8,854 nt of DNA from Clostridia bacterium (lineage in GTDB: Bacteria > Bacillota_A > Clostridia > UBA1381): positions 1 to 8,854 of the forward strand of contig JAFZNF010000129.1 of the NCBI GenBank assembly GCA_017553025.1. The letters run 5' to 3'. A program made the translations under genes and the position numbers. This document shows, one piece after another, positions 1 to 4,952 of this stretch; the first letter of the stretch is position 1, and each line of letters begins with the position of its first letter. Below the pieces are notes generated by a model that ran no database searches, was not told the origin of the DNA, and saw only the letters and a program-made list of their open reading frames with translations.

Positions 1-149
1 ATTTCCTCTTGTATCCTTTGCGCCATCTCATTATTTGCCGCAATTATCGGCGAAACGGCAAAACCCTTGCCAACCATAGCTACAGCAAGTACAGCTGTAA
101 CTGCCATAATTATCTTTGTAACATCAATTTTTATGTTGTTTTTTTTCAT
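1..149 (-). CDS. divIC: Septum formation initiator DivIC/FtsB-like protein, N-terminal part (cut by window edge)
   Basis: The first 49 residues are visible and the gene continues beyond base 1. They form a short basic cytoplasmic start (MKKNNIK), one hydrophobic membrane segment at about residues 12-36 and then a polar stretch rich in Asn, Gln and Glu (NNEMAQRIQEE) that looks like the start of a coiled coil. This is the layout of the DivIC/FtsB bitopic division proteins, which act with FtsL and DivIB at the septum. The ATG at 149 has GAAGG at 158-162, 8 nt upstream. The start lies inside yabQ, overlapping it by 26 bases, which suggests translational coupling. The call rests largely on synteny, since yabP-yabQ-divIC is a conserved order in spore formers; the visible part alone would not prove it. 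Confidence 0.78.
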   Translation of the reverse strand, partial: MKKNNIKIDVTKIIMAVTAVLAVAMVGKGFAVSPIIAANNEMAQRIQEE

Positions 150-588
150 AGCAAGTACCTTCATAATCAACAGAGTATATTTTTTTACAAATACCGGATA
201 CATACACAATAATTTTAACCAAAAATCCCCATACTGTCAAGAGAAATTTGAAAATTATATTAAAAAAAGAATAAATTTTTTTTACAATTATGCAATATGC
301 TGTAAATATTGGCTTATGGATTGTTAAATAATACAAGATAAGGGTTATTAAAAATGCCAAAACGGTGTACCAGCGGAATTCGCCCGCAAAAAATCTCTGC
401 CACAGTATAAAAAAACCACAGCCCGTCAAAAACCATATAAACGCATCAAAAAAGCCCGATACTGCTCTTTTAAGGATTTTGGGTTTTAAACTCTTGAAAA
501 AATCGTATAAGAGGCTTAAAGCAACCGCTATACCTTGAGCCGAAAGAAAAGCCAAAAGCTCCTCGGAGGTTAAAAGAAACATTTTCAC
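124..588 (-). CDS. yabQ: Spore cortex biosynthesis protein YabQ
   Basis: This is a 154-residue, strongly hydrophobic protein of the YabQ family, which in Bacillus subtilis is a mother-cell protein of the forespore outer membrane needed for cortex formation. Visible are a first membrane segment at about residues 9-27 ending in a YDFF motif, a second at about 46-63 (IWFLTG), the family-like GEFRWY loop near 69-74 and a third segment to about 92 followed by a long hydrophobic C-terminal stretch with many Lys. The GTG start at 588 overlaps the yabP stop as GTGA, and AAGGA at 598-602 lies 9 nt upstream; an ATG two codons in (582) is less well placed. It is a little shorter than many homologues. 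Its end overlaps the start of divIC. Confidence 0.88.
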   Translation of the reverse strand: MKMFLLTSEELLAFLSAQGIAVALSLLYDFFKSLKPKILKRAVSGFFDAFIWFLTGCGFFILWQRFFAGEFRWYTVLAFLITLILYYLTIHKPIFTAYCIIVKKIYSFFNIIFKFLLTVWGFLVKIIVYVSGICKKIYSVDYEGTCYEKKQHKN

Positions 589-854
589 TTTAAAATATCC
601 TTAAAAAAGCTCCGCTTATCTTTTATATCCGCAAAGCTCACCGTATCCACCTTGCCCGAAAGCGCAATCCCGCCGTTTTGTTTTGACAAATCTTCAAGAC
701 GCAGGTTGCTGCCCCCGATTTTGAGTCTGCCTGTTGCGGTCTTTAAAACAACCTCAGACGGAGAAAAATGTTCAACATTTTCCACCAGATTTACCGTTAG
801 CTTTTCCCTGTTTTTTAGCTCTAAAACCTGCATTTTCTCAAGCTGTACGTCCAT
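585..854 (-). CDS. yabP: Sporulation protein YabP
   Basis: This is an 89-residue member of the YabP/YqfC family of small sporulation proteins required for normal spore maturation. The fold signature is visible in the middle: an E(x)VEHFSP stretch near 25-33, VVLKTATGRLKIGG at 35-48, a LRLEDLS turn near 51-57 and GGIALSGKVD at 61-70, alternating beta-like segments typical of the family. There is no signal peptide or membrane segment. I start it at the ATG at 854, because GAAGGG at 865-870 lies 10 nt upstream. The in-frame ATG at 872 has its only Shine-Dalgarno-like AAAGG 1 nt away, too close to work. The stop overlaps the GTG of yabQ. A stem-loop covering the ribosome binding site and a possible sporulation promoter precede it (separate entries). 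Confidence 0.87.
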   Translation of the reverse strand: MDVQLEKMQVLELKNREKLTVNLVENVEHFSPSEVVLKTATGRLKIGGSNLRLEDLSKQNGGIALSGKVDTVSFADIKDKRSFFKDILK

Positions 855-864
855 ATAAACACAT

Positions 865-891
865 CCCTTCATACCTTTAGGATATGAAGGG
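865..891 (-). promoter_or_regulatory. Stem-loop that hides the yabP ribosome binding site
   Basis: On the minus strand CCCTTCATA (891-883) pairs with TATGAAGGG (873-865), a perfect 9 bp stem. Two further CC/GG pairs can form inside it across a bulged T, leaving a TAAA loop. The 3' arm contains GAAGGG, the yabP Shine-Dalgarno. No T-run follows, so it is not an intrinsic terminator. It should lower yabP translation in any message reading through from rqcP. The regulatory effect is inferred; the pairing is read directly. Confidence 0.6.
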
Positions 892-905
892 AATATTTGA
901 TATAT
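878..905 (-). promoter_or_regulatory. Possible mother-cell sporulation promoter (sigma-E or sigma-K like) for yabP-yabQ
   Basis: On the minus strand CATATCCTA (886-878) fits the sigma-K -10 pattern CATAnnnTA exactly and the sigma-E pattern CATACAnT in part. ATA lies 16 nt upstream at 905-903, overlapping the rqcP stop, as expected for a sigma-E -35; no AC for a sigma-K -35 is seen there. Transcription would start near 872. Bacillus yabP and yabQ are known to be mother-cell genes. The motifs are short and A/T-rich, so a chance match is possible. Confidence 0.33.
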
Positions 906-1144
906 TACAACAGCTTATACATAAGCGGCGCATCGTTTTTAAGGGCGTGTTCCTTTACGTCAAGAACCTCTGCCCTTATCACCTTTTCTCCCATACGGAC
1001 AGATATTATATCCCCTGTTTTAACATCGTAAGACGCTTTGGCGACACGTCCGTTTACCTCTACCCTTTGTGCGTCGCAGGCCTCATTTGCTACAGCGCGC
1101 CTTTTTATAAGCCTTGACACTTTAAGAAATTTATCCAGTCTCAT
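905..1144 (-). CDS. rqcP: RqcP (YabO), S4-domain ribosome quality control protein
   Basis: This is a 79-residue S4-fold RNA-binding protein. Its N-terminus, MRLDKFLKVSRLIKRR, is nearly the same as that of Bacillus RqcP/YabO as I recall it, including R2 and R16. In the family RqcP binds obstructed 50S subunits and works with RqcH in adding poly-alanine tails to stalled nascent chains. The S4 core runs through RVEVNGRVAKASYDVKTGD (about 27-45), and a short tail follows. I start it at the ATG at 1144 with AGAGGA about 6-7 nt upstream; the frame is open to a TTG at 1165, which would add seven residues unlike the family. It lies between hup and yabP, the usual clostridial order. It is close to the usual length of 80-90 residues. 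Confidence 0.93.
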   Translation of the reverse strand: MRLDKFLKVSRLIKRRAVANEACDAQRVEVNGRVAKASYDVKTGDIISVRMGEKVIRAEVLDVKEHALKNDAPLMYKLL

Positions 1145-1175
1145 AACAATCCTCTTTTTGCACAATAAAACTCGG

Positions 1176-1213
1176 AAAAGAAAAAGAAGCCTCCGCTAAA
1201 ACGGGAAGCTCCT
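1176..1213 (-). terminator. Imperfect intrinsic terminator or attenuator after hup
   Basis: Reading leftward from the hup stop, AGGAGCTTCCCG (1212-1201) can fold onto CGGAGGCTTCT (1194-1184) around a TTTTAG loop. The stem has CCG/CGG at its tip, two mismatches and several G-T pairs. The T-rich run TTCTTTTTCTTTTCC follows. The position, just after the strongly expressed hup gene and about 40 nt before rqcP, fits a leaky terminator that sets rqcP below HU. Strength is uncertain because of the mismatches. Confidence 0.5.
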
Positions 1214-1223
1214 TTGCTTTTAC

Positions 1224-1499
1224 TTATTTGTTTACAGCATCTTTTAAAGCTTTGCCTGCCTTAAAAGCAGGAACCTTTGATGCTGCAATCTTTATAGCAG
1301 CGCCTGTTCTTGGGTTCTTACCTGTTCTTGCTCCTCTTGATCTAACTTCAAATGTACCGAAACCAACAAGCTGAACCTTATCGCCATCAGCCAAAGCACC
1401 GGTTACGGCACCAATTACGGCATTTATAGCTTTCTCTGCATCTTTCTTTGTCAATGAAGCATTTTCTGCAACAGCTGCAATCAATTCTGTCTTATTCAT
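1224..1499 (-). CDS. hup: HU-family DNA-binding protein
   Basis: This 91-residue protein is a classic HU, a dimeric nucleoid protein that bends DNA. It opens with [20 protein letters not shown] (helical dimerisation body), has the family signature [10 protein letters not shown] at 46-55, and carries the DNA-binding arm [10 protein letters not shown] with the intercalating Pro63, closing with [18 protein letters not shown], which matches firmicute HU almost residue for residue. The ATG at 1499 has a strong AGGAGGAGG at about 1507-1515. The length is the usual 90-92. It is the first gene after a consensus sigma-A promoter and heads the leftward unit. In many clostridia hup sits between mazG and rqcP; here mazG is absent upstream and a flippase gene is divergent instead. 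Confidence 0.97.
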   Translation of the reverse strand: MNKTELIAAVAENASLTKKDAEKAINAVIGAVTGALADGDKVQLVGFGTFEVRSRGARTGKNPRTGAAIKIAASKVPAFKAGKALKDAVNK

Positions 1500-1558
1500 T
1501 AATTCTTCCTCCTCCTATATATTTTTTCGGGAATTTTACCACTCCCTTACGAGTATGT

Positions 1559-1587
1559 ATTGTATTATAAAGATTTGTGGTTGTCAA
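1559..1587 (-). promoter_or_regulatory. Sigma-A promoter of hup
   Basis: On the minus strand TTGACA (1587-1582) and TACAAT (1564-1559) are separated by exactly 17 nt, giving a leader of about 50 nt before the hup ATG. A/T-rich DNA, including the palindrome TAAAATTTTA at 1598-1607, lies upstream and could help RNA polymerase binding. Confidence 0.82.
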
Positions 1588-1633
1588 TAGGTTTAGGTAA
1601 AATTTTAGCAATTTTTTTCAAATTTATACCACA

Positions 1634-1665
1634 TTTTTGTAAATTTTGACAGGTTTTTACAAAAA
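1634..1665. repeat. 10-bp inverted repeat spanning the -35 box of the flippase promoter
   Basis: TTTTTGTAAA (1634-1643) is the exact reverse complement of TTTACAAAAA (1656-1665), with 12 bases between, a centre-to-centre distance of 22. The -35 TTGACA (1646-1651) lies between the arms and the right arm fills the -10/-35 spacer. The placement suits an operator, but the arms are A/T-rich, so chance is a real alternative. Confidence 0.4.
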
Positions 1666-1673
1666 AATATAAT
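1646..1673 (+). promoter_or_regulatory. Sigma-A promoter of the flippase gene
   Basis: Both hexamers are perfect: TTGACA (1646-1651) and TATAAT (1668-1673), 16 nt apart. Transcription would start near 1680, leaving a leader of about 27 nt before the ATG at 1707. A housekeeping promoter is notable because Bacillus spoVB itself is a mother-cell gene. Confidence 0.78.
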
Positions 1674-1706
1674 TTTCTAACCCAATTTTTAACGGAGCGG
1701 CAATTT

Positions 1707-3155
1707 ATGAACGAACTTTCCTATACAAAAAATACCTTTTATCTGGTTGCTGCAGGTACTCTTTCCCAAATTTTTTCAGCTGCGCAAAAAATAATTCTTG
1801 TCAATTACCTAAAAGAAGAGGGTATGGCAATTTATCAAAGCGCCATATGCGTATATTCCGTATTTATTACATTAGCGTGCGGCGGTATGCCCCTTGCTCT
1901 TACGCATTTTATATCAAAAGAACGCTCTCTGGGAAAGGGAAACAATATCTATGCAGGGTTTCGGTTTGCACTTTTCGCTATGTGCTCTGTCGGATTTTTT
2001 TTGAGCCTTATAATGTTTATGACACGGGGCTTTTTTGCCGTTGCTATGAAGGATTTGGGTGCGGAACACGCCATAGCTGCACTTTCGCCCTCAGTCTTTT
2101 TTGTTGCGGCAGGCGCGGCGGTAAAAGGTTTTTTTGAGGGATACTCAAATATGCTCCCCTGCTCCGTATCGCAGGCGCTTGAGTCTTTAATAAAGTTGGC
2201 TTTGGCATATTTTCTGACTTCATTTTTGTGCGTATTTTCCGTATCATATGCAGCTTTGGGCGGCACGCTTGCAATTACTCTCGGTGAGGCGTTTGCTACC
2301 GCAGTTCTTTTTATATTCTTAATGTCCTTTTTAAGAAAAATTAAAACGTCAGACCGAAAAATCCGCCTCAAAACCCATACATCGCTTATTGCATACGCTC
2401 TTCCCATTACCGTATATGCCATTATTTTAAGCAGTCTTGAACTTGCGGAAAATGCAGTTATTCGGAATAGTCTTTTGGCTATACGCTTTTCCGAAGGTCA
2501 GGCTAAAGCTTTTTTTCTCAAATATTCGCCTTATACCTCAGTTTTTGACGCAGTCATAATTTCAAAAAAGCTCACGCTAAAAGGTGCAGGCTGGCTCTAC
2601 GGTGCATTTTTCGGATATGCCCTGACTGTAATACGCTTTCCCGCAGGACTCTTAAGAATGTTTTCTGTTTCGCTTTTTCCTCTTGCCGCAAAGCATTTTG
2701 CAAAGGGCGATTGTGATGCACTTGGAAAGGACCTGTCGCGTATAATAAGAATTATGCTCCTTATCTCTGTTCCCGTATGCGCTGTTACCGTAATTTTCAG
2801 CAACCTGATAACCGAACTCCTGTTCGGTTCCTCCGCTTATTCTTTAATGCTCAATGCCTCGTCCCCGCTTTTGGTTTTTGCTCCCATATCAAGCGCATTT
2901 TCAACAGTCGAATATGCCTCCGGCAGAACCTTTGCGCCATTTTTGTTTGGCTTTATATCCTATATGATAAGCATTCCTCTTTGTTTTATTCTCATAAGAG
3001 TGCCGAACATAAACATTTTGGGCGCGGCAATTACCTTAACAGTCAGTGCATTCTGCGAATTTATAATGAGTTATTTTTTCATAACGCGGCGCCTGAAAAT
3101 AAAAATAGAACTTTTCCCCGATTTTTTTACAAAAAAAGAGAACCACGCCTATTAA
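1707..3155 (+). CDS. SpoVB/YabM-type lipid-linked oligosaccharide flippase (MOP superfamily)
   Basis: This 482-residue integral membrane protein has about 12-14 hydrophobic segments. The N-terminus (TFYLVAAGTLSQI, 10-22, and IYQSAICVYSVFITLACGGMP, 42-62) and the stretch GFFEGYSNMLPCSVSQALES (141-160) resemble the SpoVB family, where a GYFQG-NM-P-SQ-E pattern is typical. Relatives include SpoVB, YabM, YkvU and the lipid II flippase MurJ. The likely job is to flip an undecaprenyl-linked precursor across the membrane, for spore cortex or cell wall. The ATG has GGAG at 1694-1697, 9 nt upstream. It lies divergent from the hup-rqcP-yabP-yabQ unit; in Bacillus, yabM sits beside the same cluster, so an orthologue of YabM is the best guess. 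Which paralogue it is cannot be settled here, so no symbol is given. The 3' end overlaps cca by 4 bases. Confidence 0.85.
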   Translation: MNELSYTKNTFYLVAAGTLSQIFSAAQKIILVNYLKEEGMAIYQSAICVYSVFITLACGGMPLALTHFISKERSLGKGNNIYAGFRFALFAMCSVGFFLSLIMFMTRGFFAVAMKDLGAEHAIAALSPSVFFVAAGAAVKGFFEGYSNMLPCSVSQALESLIKLALAYFLTSFLCVFSVSYAALGGTLAITLGEAFATAVLFIFLMSFLRKIKTSDRKIRLKTHTSLIAYALPITVYAIILSSLELAENAVIRNSLLAIRFSEGQAKAFFLKYSPYTSVFDAVIISKKLTLKGAGWLYGAFFGYALTVIRFPAGLLRMFSVSLFPLAAKHFAKGDCDALGKDLSRIIRIMLLISVPVCAVTVIFSNLITELLFGSSAYSLMLNASSPLLVFAPISSAFSTVEYASGRTFAPFLFGFISYMISIPLCFILIRVPNINILGAAITLTVSAFCEFIMSYFFITRRLKIKIELFPDFFTKKENHAY

Positions 3156-3174
3156 AGCAGGTTTCCTCTTTTTA
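3131..3174. terminator. Bidirectional terminator formed by the overlapping ends of two convergent genes
   Basis: AAAAAGAG (3133-3140) pairs with CTCTTTTT (3166-3173), and AACC (3141-3144) pairs with GGTT (3160-3163); TC at 3164-3165 is bulged. The stem of about 12 bp holds the two stop codons in its loop. A T-rich 3' arm exists on each strand (CTCTTTTTAA on plus, CTCTTTTTTTG on minus), so it can work in both directions. It lies wholly inside coding sequence of one or both genes. Confidence 0.65.
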
Positions 3175-4495
3175 ACTGTATTGCTCTTTTTATGAGATAT
3201 TCCCGGCTGTTAAGCTCAGGATTTATCAGGACCTCATCAAGCAAAAACTTGAGCGTGTCGCCTATTTCACGTCCTGCCTTATATCCAAGCTTTATGAGGT
3301 CGCGTCCGTTTATCTGGAGCTGGGATACGGTATACGGCTGACCCTCTGCTATAATCTGCTGTGCGCGTTCCTCCGCTGCCTTTATCTTTGATATTCTCTC
3401 CTTTATGTACATAGGGTTTTTTGCCATATTGTCTGCCGTTTGCAGCTGCAAAAGTTTAAAAAACAGCTGTTCTCCCGTACGTGCAAGCATACGCTTAACC
3501 GCAGTAGGAGATGACTCCATATGGACATCGTGATTTTCTATCAGGACTAAAATATCGTGAATTGAATCCTTATCCATTCTTAACCTATGCAGCAGGTCAT
3601 TTGCCATTCTCATACTCTCGCGGTGATGACCGTAAAAGTGGTATATGCCGTTTGCGTCGCAGCTCCTGCACGCAGGCTTGCCTATATCGTGCAGAAGCGC
3701 CGCCCATCTCAAAACCAAATCTTTCGGCGTATTCTTAACAGTTTCTATAATATGCTCGCCTACGTTATATATATGGTATTTATTATTCTGCTCAGTAGAA
3801 AAACAGGCAAAAAGGTTAGGCAGGATATAGCGCATAAGCCCCGTTTTGTATAAAAGCAGCAATTTTTGAGGATTATCGCTGAGCAGAATTTTATTAAGCT
3901 CTGCTAAAATTCTCTCACTGCTTACATTTTTTATCAGTACAGCACATTTTCTAATGGCATTTTCCGCCTCAATGTCGATATCAAAGCCAAGGCAGGCGGC
4001 AAATCTTATTGCGCGCAGCATTCTTAGCGCGTCCTCTTTAAACCTTTGTTCACTGTTCCCCACACATCGCACAATTTTGTTATTTATATCGGAAATACCG
4101 CCGAAACAGTCTAAAAATCCGTACTTTAGGCTGTACGCCATAGCATTTACCGTAAAATCGCGCCTTTTTAAGTCGGTTTCGATATCTTCAACGTAGGATA
4201 CGCTGTCAGGGTGACGCATATCGTTATAAGTGCCTTCTGTCCGAAAAGTGGTAACTTCAAATCCTGTCTTATTTTCAACCACCGTCACCGTCCCGTGTTT
4301 TAGTCCTGTATCTATTGTTCTCGGGAAAAGAGCCTTTACCTGATAAGGCCTTGCGTCTGTGGCTATGTCATAATCGGACGGAGTAATTCCCATAATACTG
4401 TCCCTTACCGCTCCGCCTACTATATAGGCCTTAAATCCGGCGTTTTCAAGTGTTGTAAGCACCTGCTCTGCACTATGGCTTACAGCTATTTCCAA
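3152..4495 (-). CDS. cca: CCA tRNA nucleotidyltransferase (class II, with HD domain)
   Basis: This 447-residue enzyme adds or repairs the 3' CCA of tRNAs using CTP and ATP. In order it shows the nucleotidyltransferase motif IVGGAVRD (25-32), the metal-binding DYD of SDYD (Asp41 and Asp43), the KRRDFTVNAMAY motif (110-121), the EDALRMLRAIRF helix that reads the incoming base (154-165), and a C-terminal HD-type domain with His248, LLHDIGKP (267-274) and YGHHRES (288-294). I prefer the TTG at 4495: AAGGCGGTGA, one mismatch from the full Shine-Dalgarno, lies 5 nt upstream. A GTG at 4504 would overlap that site and add three residues. It has its own promoter, converges on the flippase gene and is divergent from the Cys-rich gene. 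A tRNA with encoded CCA lies in the same window, so for that tRNA its role would be repair. Confidence 0.95.
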   Translation of the reverse strand: MEIAVSHSAEQVLTTLENAGFKAYIVGGAVRDSIMGITPSDYDIATDARPYQVKALFPRTIDTGLKHGTVTVVENKTGFEVTTFRTEGTYNDMRHPDSVSYVEDIETDLKRRDFTVNAMAYSLKYGFLDCFGGISDINNKIVRCVGNSEQRFKEDALRMLRAIRFAACLGFDIDIEAENAIRKCAVLIKNVSSERILAELNKILLSDNPQKLLLLYKTGLMRYILPNLFACFSTEQNNKYHIYNVGEHIIETVKNTPKDLVLRWAALLHDIGKPACRSCDANGIYHFYGHHRESMRMANDLLHRLRMDKDSIHDILVLIENHDVHMESSPTAVKRMLARTGEQLFFKLLQLQTADNMAKNPMYIKERISKIKAAEERAQQIIAEGQPYTVSQLQINGRDLIKLGYKAGREIGDTLKFLLDEVLINPELNSREYLIKRAIQLKRGNLL

Positions 4496-4519
4496 CTCCG
4501 TCACCGCCTTTCTGTTTAC

Positions 4520-4548
4520 AGTATAGCATATAAAATCCCGCCATACAA
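4520..4548 (-). promoter_or_regulatory. Sigma-A promoter of cca (extended -10)
   Basis: On the minus strand TTGTAT (4548-4543) and TATACT (4525-4520) are 17 nt apart, and TGC directly precedes the -10, giving an extended -10. Transcription would start near 4513, leaving about 18 nt before the TTG at 4495 but only about 9 before the GTG at 4504, which supports the TTG start. Confidence 0.68.
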
Positions 4549-4693
4549 GTAGCAGTACTGTTTTTTTATCGGAAAATTCATTTCAAATTCCCCCGCATAT
4601 TATCCATACGGAAAATGCCGCACAATATGAGATTTTCAGAATAGTATATTATTAAGCGGCGGGAAGCGTTACATATTTGGGGAGGTGAATTAT

Positions 4694-4876
4694 ATGTGTT
4701 GCAGAAATAACAATAACTGCTCAAGATGCTCAAATGGCTGCTCAAACAATAACAGCATAGTAGAAGGCATTTTCGGCAATAACAATTCAAACTGCGGCTG
4801 CCAGAACAATCAAAGTTCTTGCTGCAGATGCCAAAGATGTTGCAATTCCTGCTGCTGCAGATGCTGCCGAAACTAA
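4694..4876 (+). CDS. Cys/Asn-rich microprotein of unknown function
   Basis: I do not recognise this gene. It encodes 60 residues with 17 Cys, 16 Asn, 6 Arg, no Lys and a single acidic residue (Glu24). The layout is a Cys/Asn block (1-21: CC, then CxxC and CxxxC), a short hydrophobic centre SIVEGIFG (21-28), an Asn linker with CGC (34-36) and a dense Cys/Arg tail (43-60) with CCRC twice, eleven residues apart. The repeat is also seen in DNA: TGCTGCAGATGC at 4820-4831 and 4853-4864. The ATG at 4694 has a near-perfect GGAGGTGA at 4681-4688, 5 nt upstream; a GTG at 4685 overlaps that site and is rejected. It is monocistronic, divergent from cca, and ends before a strong terminator. I see no convincing promoter. 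Candidates are a spore coat or crust component, a metal-binding protein or a peptide precursor. That it is translated is likely; its function is open. Confidence 0.72.
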   Translation: MCCRNNNNCSRCSNGCSNNNSIVEGIFGNNNSNCGCQNNQSSCCRCQRCCNSCCCRCCRN

Positions 4877-4901
4877 TCGGGGGCAGCTGTGCTGTAAACT
4901 A

Positions 4902-4950
4902 CCTCTAAAAAAGAGGACGGTACTGTGCCTTTTAGGTGCAGTACCGTTTT
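4902..4950. terminator. Bidirectional terminator between the Cys-rich gene and the ABC exporter operon
   Basis: ACGGTACTG (4917-4925) pairs perfectly with CAGTACCGT (4939-4947), and the stem continues inward with two G-T pairs and CCT/AGG around a TTT loop, about 14 bp in all. On the plus strand TTTTCTCT follows. On the minus strand CCTCTTTTTT follows, and CCTCT/AGAGG (4902-4916) can form a second small hairpin. It serves the Cys-rich gene and the end of the exporter operon, whose stop codon is at 4953. Confidence 0.83.
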
Positions 4951-4952
4951 CT

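Noticed and set aside
9..327. Two plus-strand frames at the left edge
   Set aside because: They are antisense to divIC and yabQ, which are supported by synteny, starts and protein pattern.
855..872. Longer yabP start (ATG at 872)
   Set aside because: The only Shine-Dalgarno-like sequence is 1 nt from that ATG, and the extra six residues (MKGCVY) do not look like the family.
1949..2422. 157-codon minus-strand frame inside the flippase gene
   Set aside because: It is a shadow of the membrane-protein codons; the product is low-complexity Ala/Lys/Pro with no start signal.
4553..4567. Palindrome CAGTACTG followed by seven T
   Set aside because: A self-complementary 8-mer with no loop cannot form a hairpin, and no plus-strand gene ends there, so it is not a terminator.
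4561..4680. Sporulation sigma promoter for the Cys-rich gene
   Set aside because: CATATTAT-like and GAATA-like fragments occur but none has a matching partner at the right spacing, and CATATTT at 4671-4677 is too close to the ribosome site.
4578..4790. Minus-strand reading frame rich in Cys and Ser opposite the Cys-rich gene
   Set aside because: It runs antisense through the Cys-rich gene and across its leader; its Cys content reflects repetitive codons on the other strand. The plus frame has the ribosome site and terminator.
4694..4876. Cys-rich protein as a ferredoxin or a SCIFF-type peptide precursor
   Set aside because: There is no CxxCxxCxxxC iron-sulfur pattern repeated as in ferredoxins, the Cys count and spacing do not fit a six-Cys SCIFF peptide, and no radical SAM enzyme lies beside it.
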